Shown one piece after another: positions 41,251-51,905 of a DNA stretch of 64,000 nucleotides. Origin of the DNA: Branchiostoma floridae (taxonomy: Eukaryota; Chordata; Leptocardii; Amphioxiformes; Branchiostomatidae); contig NC_049983.1 in assembly GCF_000003815.2 (NCBI RefSeq), positions 24,698,432-24,762,431 on the forward strand. The letters are read 5' to 3'. The position numbers and the translations under genes were made by a program. How positions within the stretch are numbered: position 1 is the stretch's first letter; the number at the start of each line of letters is the position of its first letter. Under the pieces are notes generated by a model. It saw only the letters and a program-made list of their open reading frames with translations. It ran no database searches and was not told the DNA's origin.

Positions 41251-42411
41251 TCAATGTTAGAAATGTGCTAAAACTAACTGAGTAAAACTAAGTAAAAATT
41301 TAATTTCATGGAATGATAGACTATACATTAGATCGATTCGATTGCTAGTTTGCATACACCACAAGTATTATCGTAACGGTACCTGGCCATATGACACAAT
41401 GTAACAATTCACACGTCGTGTGTTAATGTAATTAAAGCCGTCTCGCGTGACAGGGACTGGCGTGAGGCAGTAACAATTAGACGGAGGCGTTTGGGACACG
41501 ACGCAGTGCAATCCGCAGGAAAGATGTATTACATATACATCGATGATATGGGCACTATCAATTGGGTGTATCATTATACTTTGACGACAGTGTATAGTAC
41601 TAGGGGCCAGCACGACTGCCAGCCTACGGTGTAACGCATGTGATATTTTAAACAAACTGTTGGAATTGCTGATACCATCTGTCGCTATGTTTATATGTTG
41701 AGGATGTAACTAAACAATAAGTAATTTTTTAAAAGATAATAGTGTTTTCATTTTGATATCCTGAGTTGATGTCACATCACGCTTAGGGTGTTTGGAGAAT
41801 GAAAACAGGAGCCAAACATAGATTTTTCCATCGATGAGTATCACATCTATTTGTGCATAATATAATCATTACAAGTGATTTACCATATACACAGAGTCTA
41901 CCGGTAATGAAATGTCAAGAACATTTAGTAATAAAAAGAAGTACATATAAAAACTAATTCACAATTGTGAACTCTACGTTTGCTTGTTGATGCCCCAGAG
42001 GAAACCACGAAAACATTAATACTCAAGGAAATAACAGAACATCTACCAGAAAAACCAACAGCAATAACCATTCATAATACAGTATAGCCGGTTCAAATGA
42101 CATCATTCAAAAAGACTTCAAATAGTAAAATTGCTCTAACCTAACATCGAATGCGTGGAAGTGCATCACATTATATACATGATCATAACAGTAATCATAC
42201 AAATACGTGCGTGAACATGGCGTCCGTGCTTATAAAGGAATAACATTGGTAGTCTATTATAAAAAATCTGCTCATAATTCTTACACCAGGCAGTTACTTC
42301 CTATTCCAGACGCAACAAAGTCTGCTATGACAATGACGCGCTCCTCTATCACATCCACGTAATTTCTATTGGTGCAAGTCTGGTGCCACCATACATGATT
42401 TATATATACTA

Positions 42412-42417
42412 TTTATT
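42412..42417 (-). terminator. Possible polyadenylation signal of the SMB-7TM gene
   Basis: This is the nearest minus-strand AATAAA found past the stop at 42695, giving a 3' UTR of roughly 280-300 nt. It sits in an AT-rich TATTTATTTAT stretch, so chance occurrence is possible. Confidence 0.35.
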
Positions 42418-42694
42418 TATATATAATATACATCAAAATTGATTGCCGTCATCACCATCGCCCGGCTGCGAAATCACCATCATCGTCTGGCCCCGTTGTG
42501 GTTCTGTATTTAGTTGATGATACACACTTTTCAGATTACAAAAGACATACTTATAGGAAATAGTGCCATTCGTGCAATATCAATTACTGCTGCCTTTCTT
42601 GGCAGGTAATGTACTACTGAAATAACCCAATAAACTGATTGATTCATAGATTAAATGATTGATTAGCCCTTTGATTGAGTGATGGGTTGATGGT

Positions 42695-45410
42695 CTACAA
42701 AGCTTTTTCGTCATCCGGTGCCACTTCGTTCTCAACCTCCTGATCACACTCTGCAACAGCCGGCTCCTGGATAGCATCATGGGTGGGAGCTGCGTCCTGT
42801 TTGCGCCGTGTCTTGCTCGCGTTACTCACGAGAAAAACCAGGGCCAGAACACCCGGCATGCAAGCCAAACAGAACCTGAAGGCCGTATCCATCTGAGCTG
42901 AGCCATGGGTGACTGTGAGGACACCAACGGCCAGCATCCCTGTTGTCAAAGCGATCAGCAGCGCCCCTTCAGCAAAGTAGACGAACTGCATGGATGTTTC
43001 AGTACGGCGGTGCGCCACAAAACCGTAGACCAAAAGGCAACAGCTAACCAGTGTGAACGGTGCTGTGGGTATGCCGAGCAGGAGGATAGCCTGGTCAGAG
43101 TTACTCAGCCAGCAGGTACTCAGGTCATACTCCATGACGAAGCTTACCAGATCATCCCAAAGGTCAACTACAAGCAGAACTGTAACGGCGAGAACAGCAA
43201 GAGCCCATGAGGTGGCTACATGGACAGCTACCCTGCCCTTAGACATGTTGGCATTGCCGGAGAGAGTGTAATAACGCATGGTCAGCGCCACTGTGAGCAA
43301 AGCTACCATAGAAAACAGGAGCTTCCCGACAGCTGCAACCTTGCACAGCACGGGGGAGGAAGAGACATCGCCCAATATCTGACTACCCTGCACCAGGAGC
43401 AGTGCCACTAACAGACTGATCTTCGCCATTATCATCGGCTTCAGACGTTTTCTTTCTTTGACCGAAAAGCAGAAAAAGACCAGCAGGGAAAGTAATGACA
43501 ATGTGTTTAGGGCAATGTACGAGTAGTTTTGTAAATCGTCAGCGATCCCCTTGGAATTTGTCTGAAAGTCAAAGCTAATACCAAGATCTCGACATGAGTT
43601 TTCGTACGGGTCATAGAGAGAGTCATTCTCGCATTCCCCAACGGATATTCCAACTGCCTTCCCGTCTAATATGATGGCGGACATTTCAGACGATCGGGAC
43701 GCAAAACTAAACCCCTCTTCAGCGTTTGCATCGGTTGGTGACTCACAACTAAGCGCGTCATCAGCTAATGCCTTGCTGTCTATGTCATGCACGCAGCCTA
43801 AGCAATACCCGTTGCGAAAAGCGTGACCTGTATGTTTGTGATACACCAAAGCAGTAAGACGCTGACACTCTGTCTCATCGCACATGCTAGACGAACGCAG
43901 AGAAGGAGTGGGTTCAATAGGCGGGAAGCAGCGTCTTGCCGGGAGGCTGCTGCTGGGGCTGAAGCCCTGTCGGGTGCAGAGACCTGCACCGAGGACGCCG
44001 GACAGGTTGGTGTGGACCCTGGTCTCATCCAGGCCCGGCGAGCAGAGGACCCGAGTCTCCCACGTCACCATGTGCTGGGCTCCGTTGCAGATCCCACAGA
44101 ACATGTTCCTAAACGGCACACCTGGAATGGATAAAGTTTCAATATTTTCATACCGTACTGTTTCCGCTCAGTGAAGAAAGGTCCACTTTCCCATCAATAG
44201 CCTAGGGAAATAAGATATAAAAACAAGAAAATAAAACGTTACACAAAAAGCACTTTTTACACTGTTAGCTTTATTAGAGCTTAGCAAGCATTAGCTACTG
44301 ACGAATAAAGAAGCATTGCTCATGACAGGCAGACACATGTAGCTGTGACGCTAAACAAGGTCACCGTAGTAAATACTGACAGTTCTTACTTCTTTGAAAT
44401 AGATACCATTCTTTTAACAAACGAACATGTATGCGTCATTGTGAACTTACCTGTTCCGTTCTCCACCACTGGTGCTTCTAGGAGGAGATCACCAGTTGAG
44501 CCATCTGGTGCCTCGCACAACGTACGGACTTTGCTGGCGGGATATCCTTGTGGGCAGCTGGCCACCATCCAGTAGTGGTCGGTGGCATTGGGAGCATGGA
44601 CACACTGCAGGGGCTGAGGGTTTTAAGCATATTGTCAGATAAAATGTGATACTCATATAAGCAAACATCTTTCATTTTAGTCAAACTGAAAGATGAAATT
44701 TTCCTTATGAGCATAGACGAGGGGAAAATGGCACAAGGGATGAACAAACGTATCCAACAAAGAATATTTGGAGTTGAGTTGCTATTAAGAAGGCAACACC
44801 TCTGACCTCCACTACTCTTGAAATCTTGAGAAAACGGACGGCTTGGGTCGAAGATGTATCACGGTTGAAGAAAAGGTTGAAAAAATGTTCTATACAGAAA
44901 GCTACCCTAGCTAGCGTTGCTTTTACAAAGTTAACATTACTCTTTTTTGTTCCAATTGCTGATAGTACTAACACACCTCATGGTCGTCCTGCCTGATGCT
45001 CCTGGAACTTCCCGTGACGCAGACATCCCTGAAGTCGTCACAACAGGTGCCGTTCGATTCACAGCTGACGTCACAGCCACACGTGACCCTGCTGAACAGG
45101 GAGGTCCTACCGCAGCGCCACCGGCAGGAGTCGGGGTGGATGACGGCTGCTGGGTTAGAGCTGCCGGCTGCTTGGCTCGTGCTGCCGGCTGCTGGGCTCG
45201 TGCTGCCGGCTGCTGGGCTCGTGCTGCCGGCTGCTGGGCTCGTGCTGCCGGTCGTGTTGGGCAGCTGGACGTCGTCTATGTCCACGCAGCAGTCACGGAA
45301 GTCTCTGGGAGTGTTGGAACAACACTTGGTAACGGCGCAATAACATTGGTCGTTCGATCGTCGTACGATCGCTAACTTGAGGTAATTTGGGGGACAGCCA
45401 TGGATGTGCC
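42695..45410 (-). CDS. Somatomedin-B / seven-transmembrane receptor (Mth-like or adhesion GPCR type), 5' end uncertain
   Basis: Exons: 45410-44977, 44613-44451, 44121-42695, with phases 1/0/1 agreeing at each junction. Exon one codes a seven-cysteine SMB-like stretch (ending RDFRDCCVDI), a Ser-Thr-Ser-Pro-Ala-Ala linker and a full eight-cysteine somatomedin-B domain (CRWRC ... CGC ... CC ... C). Exon two codes CPQGYPASKV. The last exon has two FRNxxCxxC knuckles (FRNMFCGIC and FRNGYCLGC), then seven hydrophobic helices; counted from codon 44119 they lie at about 201-220, 232-249, 257-282, 299-320, 343-367, 380-402 and 412-432. Cys259 before helix 3 and Cys336 in CWL make the usual GPCR disulfide. 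The acidic tail ends EKAL. SMB-plus-CP..-FRNxYC-plus-7TM is the layout of invertebrate Methuselah-like receptors; the ligand is unknown. The first exon starts in phase 1 and has no Met of its own, so a signal-peptide exon upstream is required; that at 50502-50316 fits. Confidence 0.8.
45148..45251. repeat. 21-bp coding minisatellite in the SMB linker
   Basis: The unit GGCTCGTGCTGCCGGCTGCT plus G repeats about four to five times inside the first SMB exon, coding GSTSPAA on the minus strand. Because 21 bp is in frame, copy number can vary without breaking the gene. Confidence 0.9.
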
Positions 45411-45720
45411 CTACAAAGTCTAGCTGTCTTGCTACACAAAAGGCTATTCTGGATCCTTATGGGTGGTTGGTGCTGTCAGAACCAGCTTGAAAACCCTATG
45501 GCATCAAAGTCGTACGACCACCACACGACCTATGTGACTACGCCATAAAAAACAAAGAAGCTTTTGAAAAAAGCTGGCCGGTGCGTATTTTGGTAGAAAA
45601 AAGGCCTGGATGTTAAACAAAATCACATGAAAAAAACTCGGTCAAACATTTAGGTCTTGCATTGGTCTACTTTCCATCAAAAGACAGTACATGGTTTGGG
45701 TTGAACAAAGAAAAAAGCAC

Positions 45721-45803
45721 TATCAGGAGTGGGATTCCAACTCACGCCTGCTGAAATAGACCGCGACCTGAACACAGCACCTTAGACCGCTCGGGCATCG
45801 GTT
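45721..45803 (-). pseudogene. tRNA-Leu(CAG) pseudogene
   Basis: On the minus strand the sequence reads GATGCCCGAGCGGTCTAAGG, an anticodon arm CTGTG-TTCAGGT-CGCGG with anticodon CAG, a variable arm, then GCGTGAGTTGGAATCCCACT and CCTGATA. The D arm, anticodon arm and B-box region follow tRNA-Leu closely. The 5' acceptor strand (CAACCGA) does not pair with the 3' strand, and the T loop has GTTGGAA for GTTCGAA. It is therefore a decayed gene or a tRNA-derived retrocopy. Confidence 0.75.
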
Positions 45804-46507
45804 GGATAATAATGGCGTTTAACAGAGAATTTATGGAAGGGCCAGGTGAAATTGACCTACCAAATCATCCATCCACCCAAGGATCCAAACGGCGCACCGG
45901 CAAAAATTTGCCTCATCGTGACAGGTCAAAATGGTGAGAATGAAACAGTGACAAAAATAATTAGCATATAATCAAAACCTGGGTCTAAAGTCTCTGAAAT
46001 GTTGGACCGATAACGTATGACACATTCAATAAAAACTTTTTTTTTTTCTCAAACAATCTTGTTTTAGAATTATATTAGGAATCTTTCCTTTCCTTTTATT
46101 GATTCAACATAACAGACATACACATAATGGCAGCCTGAATGGCGTTGGAATTTACAACAGACACATAATCTACTCGGTCCGCATATGTACATAAAAGCAA
46201 TAAAATGGTATACCACATCAACATTAAGTACCCATCATTACAAACTAAGTGTCTATAGTCTTGTTGTACAGATTGATGGCTGTCAATCTTAAGTCTTGAA
46301 GAATGTGTACGACCTACCGGCATTGGACATCACAGTGACATCGCGCCTGCATCATGTTTATCCTCTCATTCTCTCGAAGCATCGACTCGCACAAAGCCAT
46401 CTCCATGCACGGCGCCACCGCGGGGTACTTTTGCCCTGGAGGAGGAAGAATGTTGCGGATAGTAAACGGATGATAGTGCGTACAAAAACCGATAAAGTAC
46501 GACGTAA

Positions 46508-46732
46508 TACACCCTTTTCAGTAGGATGGCGCTCTCGTCGCGCTCTCTCTGCAACCTCAAATTTACCATTATATATATAGCTCAACGAATTGTAAGGAAA
46601 AGAAACACATCTTTTTACACTTTTTTGGTTTGTTGTCTTCTTAGCCACACTTTTACGTTTTTTTATGATATACCCTGTGTGAAATTCGCTGTGAGAGCGC
46701 GGCGCGATCACAGTCTATTGGAAAGGGGTCCG
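46508..46732. mobile_element. Foldback MITE, second copy of the 20053 family
   Basis: The left ACCCTTTTCAGTAGGATGGC and TCGTCGCGCTCTCTCTGCAA are answered by GCTGTGAGAGCGCGGCGCGA and TCTATTGGAAAGGGGT. The inner CACACTTTTACGTTTTTTTA block matches 20177 and 14566. Non-coding. Confidence 0.7.
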
Positions 46733-46974
46733 TATGAAAGATTTAAGAATTACACGTGCTCATTTTCAACGACATAGTAATATGCGAAAGACCAAGTGAC
46801 AATAGAATTAGAATTTATTAGGACCAAATGTGGACTGGGCCAAAACGCAAGGCGTAGCGAAGTGATGCCAACAAAAATCATGTTCCAAATGTAATTAATC
46901 AATAGACTGTTAATGACGAGTCTGAAGTTGAGGGCAACAAAGAGTTTTATGGGACAATTTTTCATCATGTGTAG

Positions 46975-47945
46975 GTTATATTTATTATATTTCAGCCATA
47001 CCATAGGTATGGTGAAATATATTGTATTCGTAATGTTTCTTTCTTTCTTTCTTTCTCCTGTCAAATCTTCTAATCGAATCAACTCCGCCATTTTTTAACC
47101 AATTGACTTGAAATTTGGCACAAAGGTAGAGTAAGCCAATACCCCCAGGTGTTTTTGTCATTTTTTTCATATCTGCCTTTAAAATGATTTTATTGAGGTT
47201 TTTGTCAATTTTTATTTATATTTCGGGCTCCTGTTCCCTGGTATTACAGCCGAATGACATGAAATTTGGTACAGAGGTGCCTTGATCATATGCTCACCTA
47301 GATTCAATAACAGTTTTGGCATACGGTACAACAAAATGCTTAATTTTGCGATTTTTTTACCAAAAAAAGGACATTTTTGGCTCCTGTAGCCTCGTTTTAC
47401 AACCAAATGATCTGAAATTTGGTATAAAAGTGCCCTTCAACTATGTGCACATAAATTCAATAAAAGTTTTCCAATACAGTACAACAAAATGCTTAATTAT
47501 GCGATTTTTGGCCATTTTTTGACCAAAAAAGGACATTTTTGGCTCCTGTAGCCTCGTTTTACAACCAAATGATCTGAAATTTGGTATAAAAGTGCCCTTC
47601 AATTATGTGCACATAAATTCAATAAAAGTTTTCCCATACGGTACAACAAAATGCTTAATTTTGCGATTTTATGGCCATTTTTTGACAAAATTTGGACATT
47701 TTTTGCTCCTGTTCCCTCGATTTACAACCTAATGACCCGTAAATTGGTAAAGGGGTGCTCTAGATATCTATTCAAATGACCCATGTATAATTTTTGGCAT
47801 GGACCACTTTAAAATGATATGTTTGGGATTTTTTTGGTCATTTTCCAATGGCCAAAGGGGTCAACGACCTCAAGGCCTATTGTTGCATGAGGGAGATGGC
47901 TGAAATATGCTGTATTTGCTCTCAAGCAAATGTCGGCCTTTCTAG
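46975..47945. repeat. Repeat-built element with about four 160-bp tandem units
   Basis: Units begin near 47224, 47379, 47539 and 47704 at GGCTCCTGT. They share ATCTGAAATTTGGTATAAAA, GTGCACATAAATTCAATAAA and TACAACAAAATGCTTAATTT, with older copies more diverged. The left border has a palindrome, TATTTCAGCCATACC/GGTATGGTGAAATA, near 46989-47022, and GGCTGAAATATG returns at the right border near 47898. That suggests one dispersed element with internal satellite structure. Confidence 0.65.
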
Positions 47946-48168
47946 TTATGATTTGCAAGCGTTAATTTAATCAATGCAATCGCTACTTCAATTCCATCTC
48001 AAAGCAATGAAATTCGAACAGCTGTCCTACAAATTAGTATATTATTTCTTTAGATTAAATATTAAGGATCATAGATATTTCATGAATATCATCACCGAGT
48101 GCGCTTTAAGGAAAAAAAAGAGTTGTGATTCACCCATGCGCAATCTGTTGTTGATCTTTGCAAAGAGG

Positions 48169-50502
48169 CTAGGCATTGCGAAAAGGAAGAGAAGAATATG
48201 TCGTACCGTATGCAAGGTTAAGGAAGTCCCTGTACGGGGTGGGTTCCGTAGGTTCCGCCGGAGGGATGAGGGGTCCCCACCCGAGCCCGCCGTCCATCGC
48301 CGCGGCTGGCTGCGGCCCCCACGCCCCAAAGCTCGGAGCTGCAGCTTCAACCGGGGCTTCCGTCGGTTCTTGCGGTAGGACAGTAGGGTCCCACCCGAAC
48401 CCGCCGCCCCTCGTCCTCGGCCCCCACACTCCAAAGCTCGGAGCTGCAGCTGCAGCCGGGGCTTCAGCCGGGGCTTCCGTCGGTTCTTCGGGTGGGAGGA
48501 AAGGACCCCATCCAAATCCGCCTCCAAACGAGTCATCTACCGCAGACGAATCGTCTTTTGGCGGTCCCCACTGGGGAAGCTCTTCTGCATTTTTTTCACC
48601 TTCCTTCGAGACGCTTGTAGTTTCTGTATGTATTGTTTCTTCTGTTGGTTGTTGTGGTGGGAGGAAGGGACCCCATCCAAAGCCCCCACCAAACGCTTCT
48701 TCTCCAGGCGACTCCCGCTCGGAAGGCTGTTCCCCGGTCTTGTCCCCATCCTTGGAGACGCTCGGAGTGGCAGCTTCCGTTGGTTCTTCTGGTGGAAGGA
48801 AGGGACCCCATCCAAATCCGCCGCCAAACGGTTCCTCTTCCGGCGATTTCCAAACGGGAAGCTCTTCCTCTATGTTTTCACCACCCGTGGAGACGCTTGT
48901 AGTCGGAGTTTTTGCTGGGGCTTCCGTTGGTTCTTGCGGAGGAAGTAGAGGACCCCAGCCAAACCCGCCGCCAATGATCTTCTCTACATCAGACGTTTCC
49001 TCTGCCTGCGGTTCCCACTCCGTAACCTGTCCGCCGCCAAACGGCTGGTCTCCTATTGATTCCAACTCCGTAATCTGTTCCCTGGTTTTGTCGTCATTGG
49101 TTTTGTCGCCATCCTTGTGGACGCTGGGAGTGGAAGCTTCTGTCGGGGCTTCAGTCGGTTCTTGTGGGGGGAGGAGAGGACCCCACCCAAAGCCCCCACC
49201 TAACGTTTCTTCTCCTTTCGACTCCCACTCGGTAACCTGTTCCCCGGTCTTGTCCCCATCGCCGTTGGAGACGCTTGTAACCAGAGTTTCCGTCAGTGTT
49301 GTGGCTTCAGTTGGTTCTTGTGGTGGGAGGAGAGGACCCCATCCAAACTCGCCGCCAAACGTTTCGTCTCCTGGTGACTCCCAGTCGGTAGCCTGTTCCC
49401 CGGTCTTGTCCCCATCATTGGAGACGCGTGTAGTTTCTGTAGGTACTGGTTCTTCCGTTGGCTCTTGTGAGGGGAGGGGAAGACCCCATCCAAAGTCGCC
49501 GCCAAATGTTTCGTTTCCTGGTGACTCCCACTCGGTAGCTTGTTCCCCGGACTTGTCCCCACCGTTTGAGACGGCTGTAGTCGGATTTTCTATCAATGTT
49601 GGGGGTTCTGTTGGTTCTTGTGGGGGAAGAAGAGGACCCCACCCAAAGCTCCCGCCAAACGTTTCGTCTCCTGGCGACATGGAAGGCTCATCCTCGGTGT
49701 TGTCAGCATTCCCAGAGAAGCTTGTAGTCAGAGCACTTGTGGGGGCTTCAGTTGGTTGGGACGTTCCGATAATTTCTGCATCAGGCAGGGGTGTTGATTG
49801 TCTGTTGACAGTTGGAGATGCTGGAGATAGTGTTGTGTTGCCGTTTTGGACAACTGCTACTGGTTGGGTGGTAAATAGGGGACGCTCGGTGTGATCTAAA
49901 TGCAGTTCTTCAAGTGAAAGAACAAAATTAATGTTTGAGTTTATTTGTCTGTTAACATGACGATGCATGGCTTGTATGTGTGGAATGTAAGACATTCAAC
50001 GAGAAAATAGAGCAACCTGAATATATATATGTCAACTCTATGCAGATACAACCAGGACGAAAAGAATAATAATGATAATAATGACTGTTCTTATAGGTAG
50101 ACAGAAATCGAAATATACATCGATAACCAAATCAGTGTACGTCTTTGTACAACTCCTCCCATCGTCTTCTGTTTGCTGCTGTTTCCCAAAGATATCTTAG
50201 TGAGTCTCCAGTCTAATGTTCTGGATGAGATGCAACTTACTTTTCAGATAAAACTCTCTTTTTTATATCATTTTCTGTGTGATACTAGCATATGTGGTTT
50301 AACACGCTTCCCTACCTGTGGTGTTGGTTGTGTGCCCCTCTCCACTTGTCACAACGATGGGGACCGTCTCAGCGGAAGTAGTCGGTGTTCCTGGCGGGCG
50401 AGGTGTAGATGAGTTCCCGGCGAATTCGTTGGGAGAGCCGGTGGATACGAGGAGCAGGACGAGGAGGGCAACGACATGGCCGTGCAGTGTCGGTGACCGC
50501 AT
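48169..50502 (-). CDS. Secreted proline-rich repeat protein, two exons (possibly the N-terminus of the SMB-7TM gene)
   Basis: Exon one, 50502-50316, codes a signal peptide (hydrophobic VVALLVLLLVSTG core) and a Ser/Thr/Pro-rich mature start with NSS and NTT glycosylation sites, ending in phase 1 at G|GTAGGG. Exon two, 49907-48169, enters in phase 1 after CTTGAAG and gives about 579 more residues. It contains ten copies of FGWGPLLPPQEPTEA or variants, each preceded by an acidic spacer such as GEQATEWESPGDETFGG. There is no membrane helix and almost no cysteine. This looks like a mucin-like extracellular stalk or matrix protein; I do not recognise the family. In-frame TAG ends the exon, but an alternative donor TACG|GTACGA at 48206 keeps phase 1 and would let it splice to the SMB exon at 45410. 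No minus-strand AATAAA occurs in the 900 nt past the stop; an ATTAAA lies at 47966. Confidence 0.7.
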
Positions 50503-50654
50503 GCTTGCAGCTATTGGAGATGAAAAAATACATATATCAAGCACAGATCGGCAGTAGAAAAAGGTGGCAAAATGAATCAGTTTATGTCAAAACAGACGTC
50601 AACAAAAGAAAACGTAACAGAATTGAATAGCTACATCTGCAATGTGCTTTGTAC

Positions 50655-50691
50655 CTGCAAGCGCGGTAACCTGGCACCTTGTCCTCTTCAT
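50655..50691 (-). other. Possible alternative upstream coding exon
   Basis: ATG AAG AGG ACA begins a 12-codon frame ending GCTTGCAG|GTACAA in phase 1. It would join in frame to an acceptor AATAG at about 50513 and read on into the signal-peptide exon through GCT GCA AGC ATG. That would put some 16 polar residues before the signal core, so the internal Met at 50502 is the better start and this may be 5' UTR. Confidence 0.35.
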
Positions 50692-51084
50692 GTTTTGGTG
50701 CCTTCTGTTTTCTCTTCGAGCCCGAGTCGCAGATAAAAAGGACACATGATCTGTTTTTCAGCGCTCGGCGTCACTGAGACGGCACAGAGTGACGTGGTAA
50801 GGTGCTAATTAGTTGGCATTATCGGTGTAGAATTATCGAGAAAAACAAGACGTAATACCTACTTCTTGGGTTACGTCAGTTATGGAACAAAGTACAACTT
50901 TCCAAAGCAGACCCATGTAATAAATGTAAAGAGGTGCTGCCCTAGACTTCCTCCACCCCACCCCCCTCCTCCGTATTTTCTAAAACATCAGATCAGCCGT
51001 CCCGGCCGAACAAAACAAGGCCTATAAATAGGGATATAGTGCTTTTCATAGAACGCAAAACCAACGGGAAATGCGTCCTACTTA

Positions 51085-51243
51085 GGCCACATTTCGGAAG
51101 CTTTCGGGGACAAAAAGTGTGATTTAAAGGACACCAAACTACACAAGACGTAAATAGAATAGTTTTAGAAAATTTTTACGTAAACAGTTCTATTTTTCGT
51201 TTCCACAAACAGCCCGGCCAGGCCCCGGTTTGGAAATTTTGTA
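51085..51243. repeat. Decayed copy of the Harbinger-like MITE family
   Basis: GGCCACATTTCGGAAGCTTT at the left and CCAGGCCCCGGTTTGGAAAT at the right correspond to the ends of 28268-28427 and 30623-30820. The inner ACCAAACTACA word is shared with the latter. The terminal bases have drifted, so no target duplication can be read. Confidence 0.55.
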
Positions 51244-51716
51244 TACACTGAAAAATGTAGGAACCTCTAACTTGTCAATTTTCGATTCTCCCCAATGACT
51301 AGCTAGACACCTACGTTGATTTATCTCTCAAAGTATTCTAGGTTTATTTCATTTGAATCGCCATTAGTAATAACGTTATGAATCGTTTCACCGTTCTTTC
51401 TGGATCCCGTACATGTAAGATGAAATAAAATGTAAGAAACATAACCTATAAGGCCATAGGAAGTAAAGTATATTGATGACGTCCTATGCAGAGTGCAAAA
51501 ATAATGAGCTAGCGCGAAAAACAAAAACAATATGGGTAACAAAAAAGAAGATGGCTAAATTTTCAAAACAAACAACAAGATTTGAAGTGACAACACGTGG
51601 CATACAACTAACGAGGCAGTCATTCCTTTATCAAAGAAATGAACTAGCTATAGTGTGGTAAAAGTTGATACTAAAATTCAGTTGCCGTGGCCTAATGTTA
51701 AAATACAATTTGTATA

Positions 51717-51905
51717 GTTACAACAATTTTCTTCAATCAATGACTGTTTTTTGTAAAGGTACAGTATATACCTCCCAAATTTTCGATGTCTACCAGCACG
51801 TCTTCCGTCTTCGTGAAGGGAATGACATATAGTCTCAATTCTCGCGAGAGGTATGTACTGTACCTTTACAAAAACAGTCATTGATTGAAGAAAATTGTTG
51901 TAACT
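51717..51905. mobile_element. Foldback element with about 57-bp arms
   Basis: AGTTACAACAATTTTCTTCA and the following bases to 51773 are mirrored from 51905 back to 51849 (AGGTATGTACTGTACCTTTA ... GAAAATTGTTGTAACT), with only a few mismatches. The 75-bp centre is non-repetitive. No target duplication was identified with confidence. Confidence 0.8.

Larger units (their letters stand above)
34874..42694. other. Intergenic region between the receptor and the SMB-7TM gene
   Basis: No convincing coding exon is visible. The GC-richer part just upstream of the receptor start (about 34874-35640) should contain its 5' UTR and promoter, but no TATA box is placed convincingly. Further along are SINE, LINE and MITE pieces listed separately. 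From about 38700 to 40960 and from 41260 to 42690 I see only AT-rich unique sequence. Confidence 0.5.
45411..48168. other. Non-coding stretch between the SMB exon and the proline-rich exon
   Basis: It holds a tRNA-Leu pseudogene, a MITE and a repeat-built element, listed separately; the rest is AT-rich. If the two neighbouring coding blocks are one gene, this is an intron of about 2.8 kb. Confidence 0.6.

Noticed and set aside
48176-49894. 572-codon plus-strand ORF
   Set aside because: It is the antisense shadow of the proline-rich repeat exon. The minus-strand reading has a signal-peptide exon, phase-matched splice sites and a coherent repeat; the plus-strand reading is only its complement.
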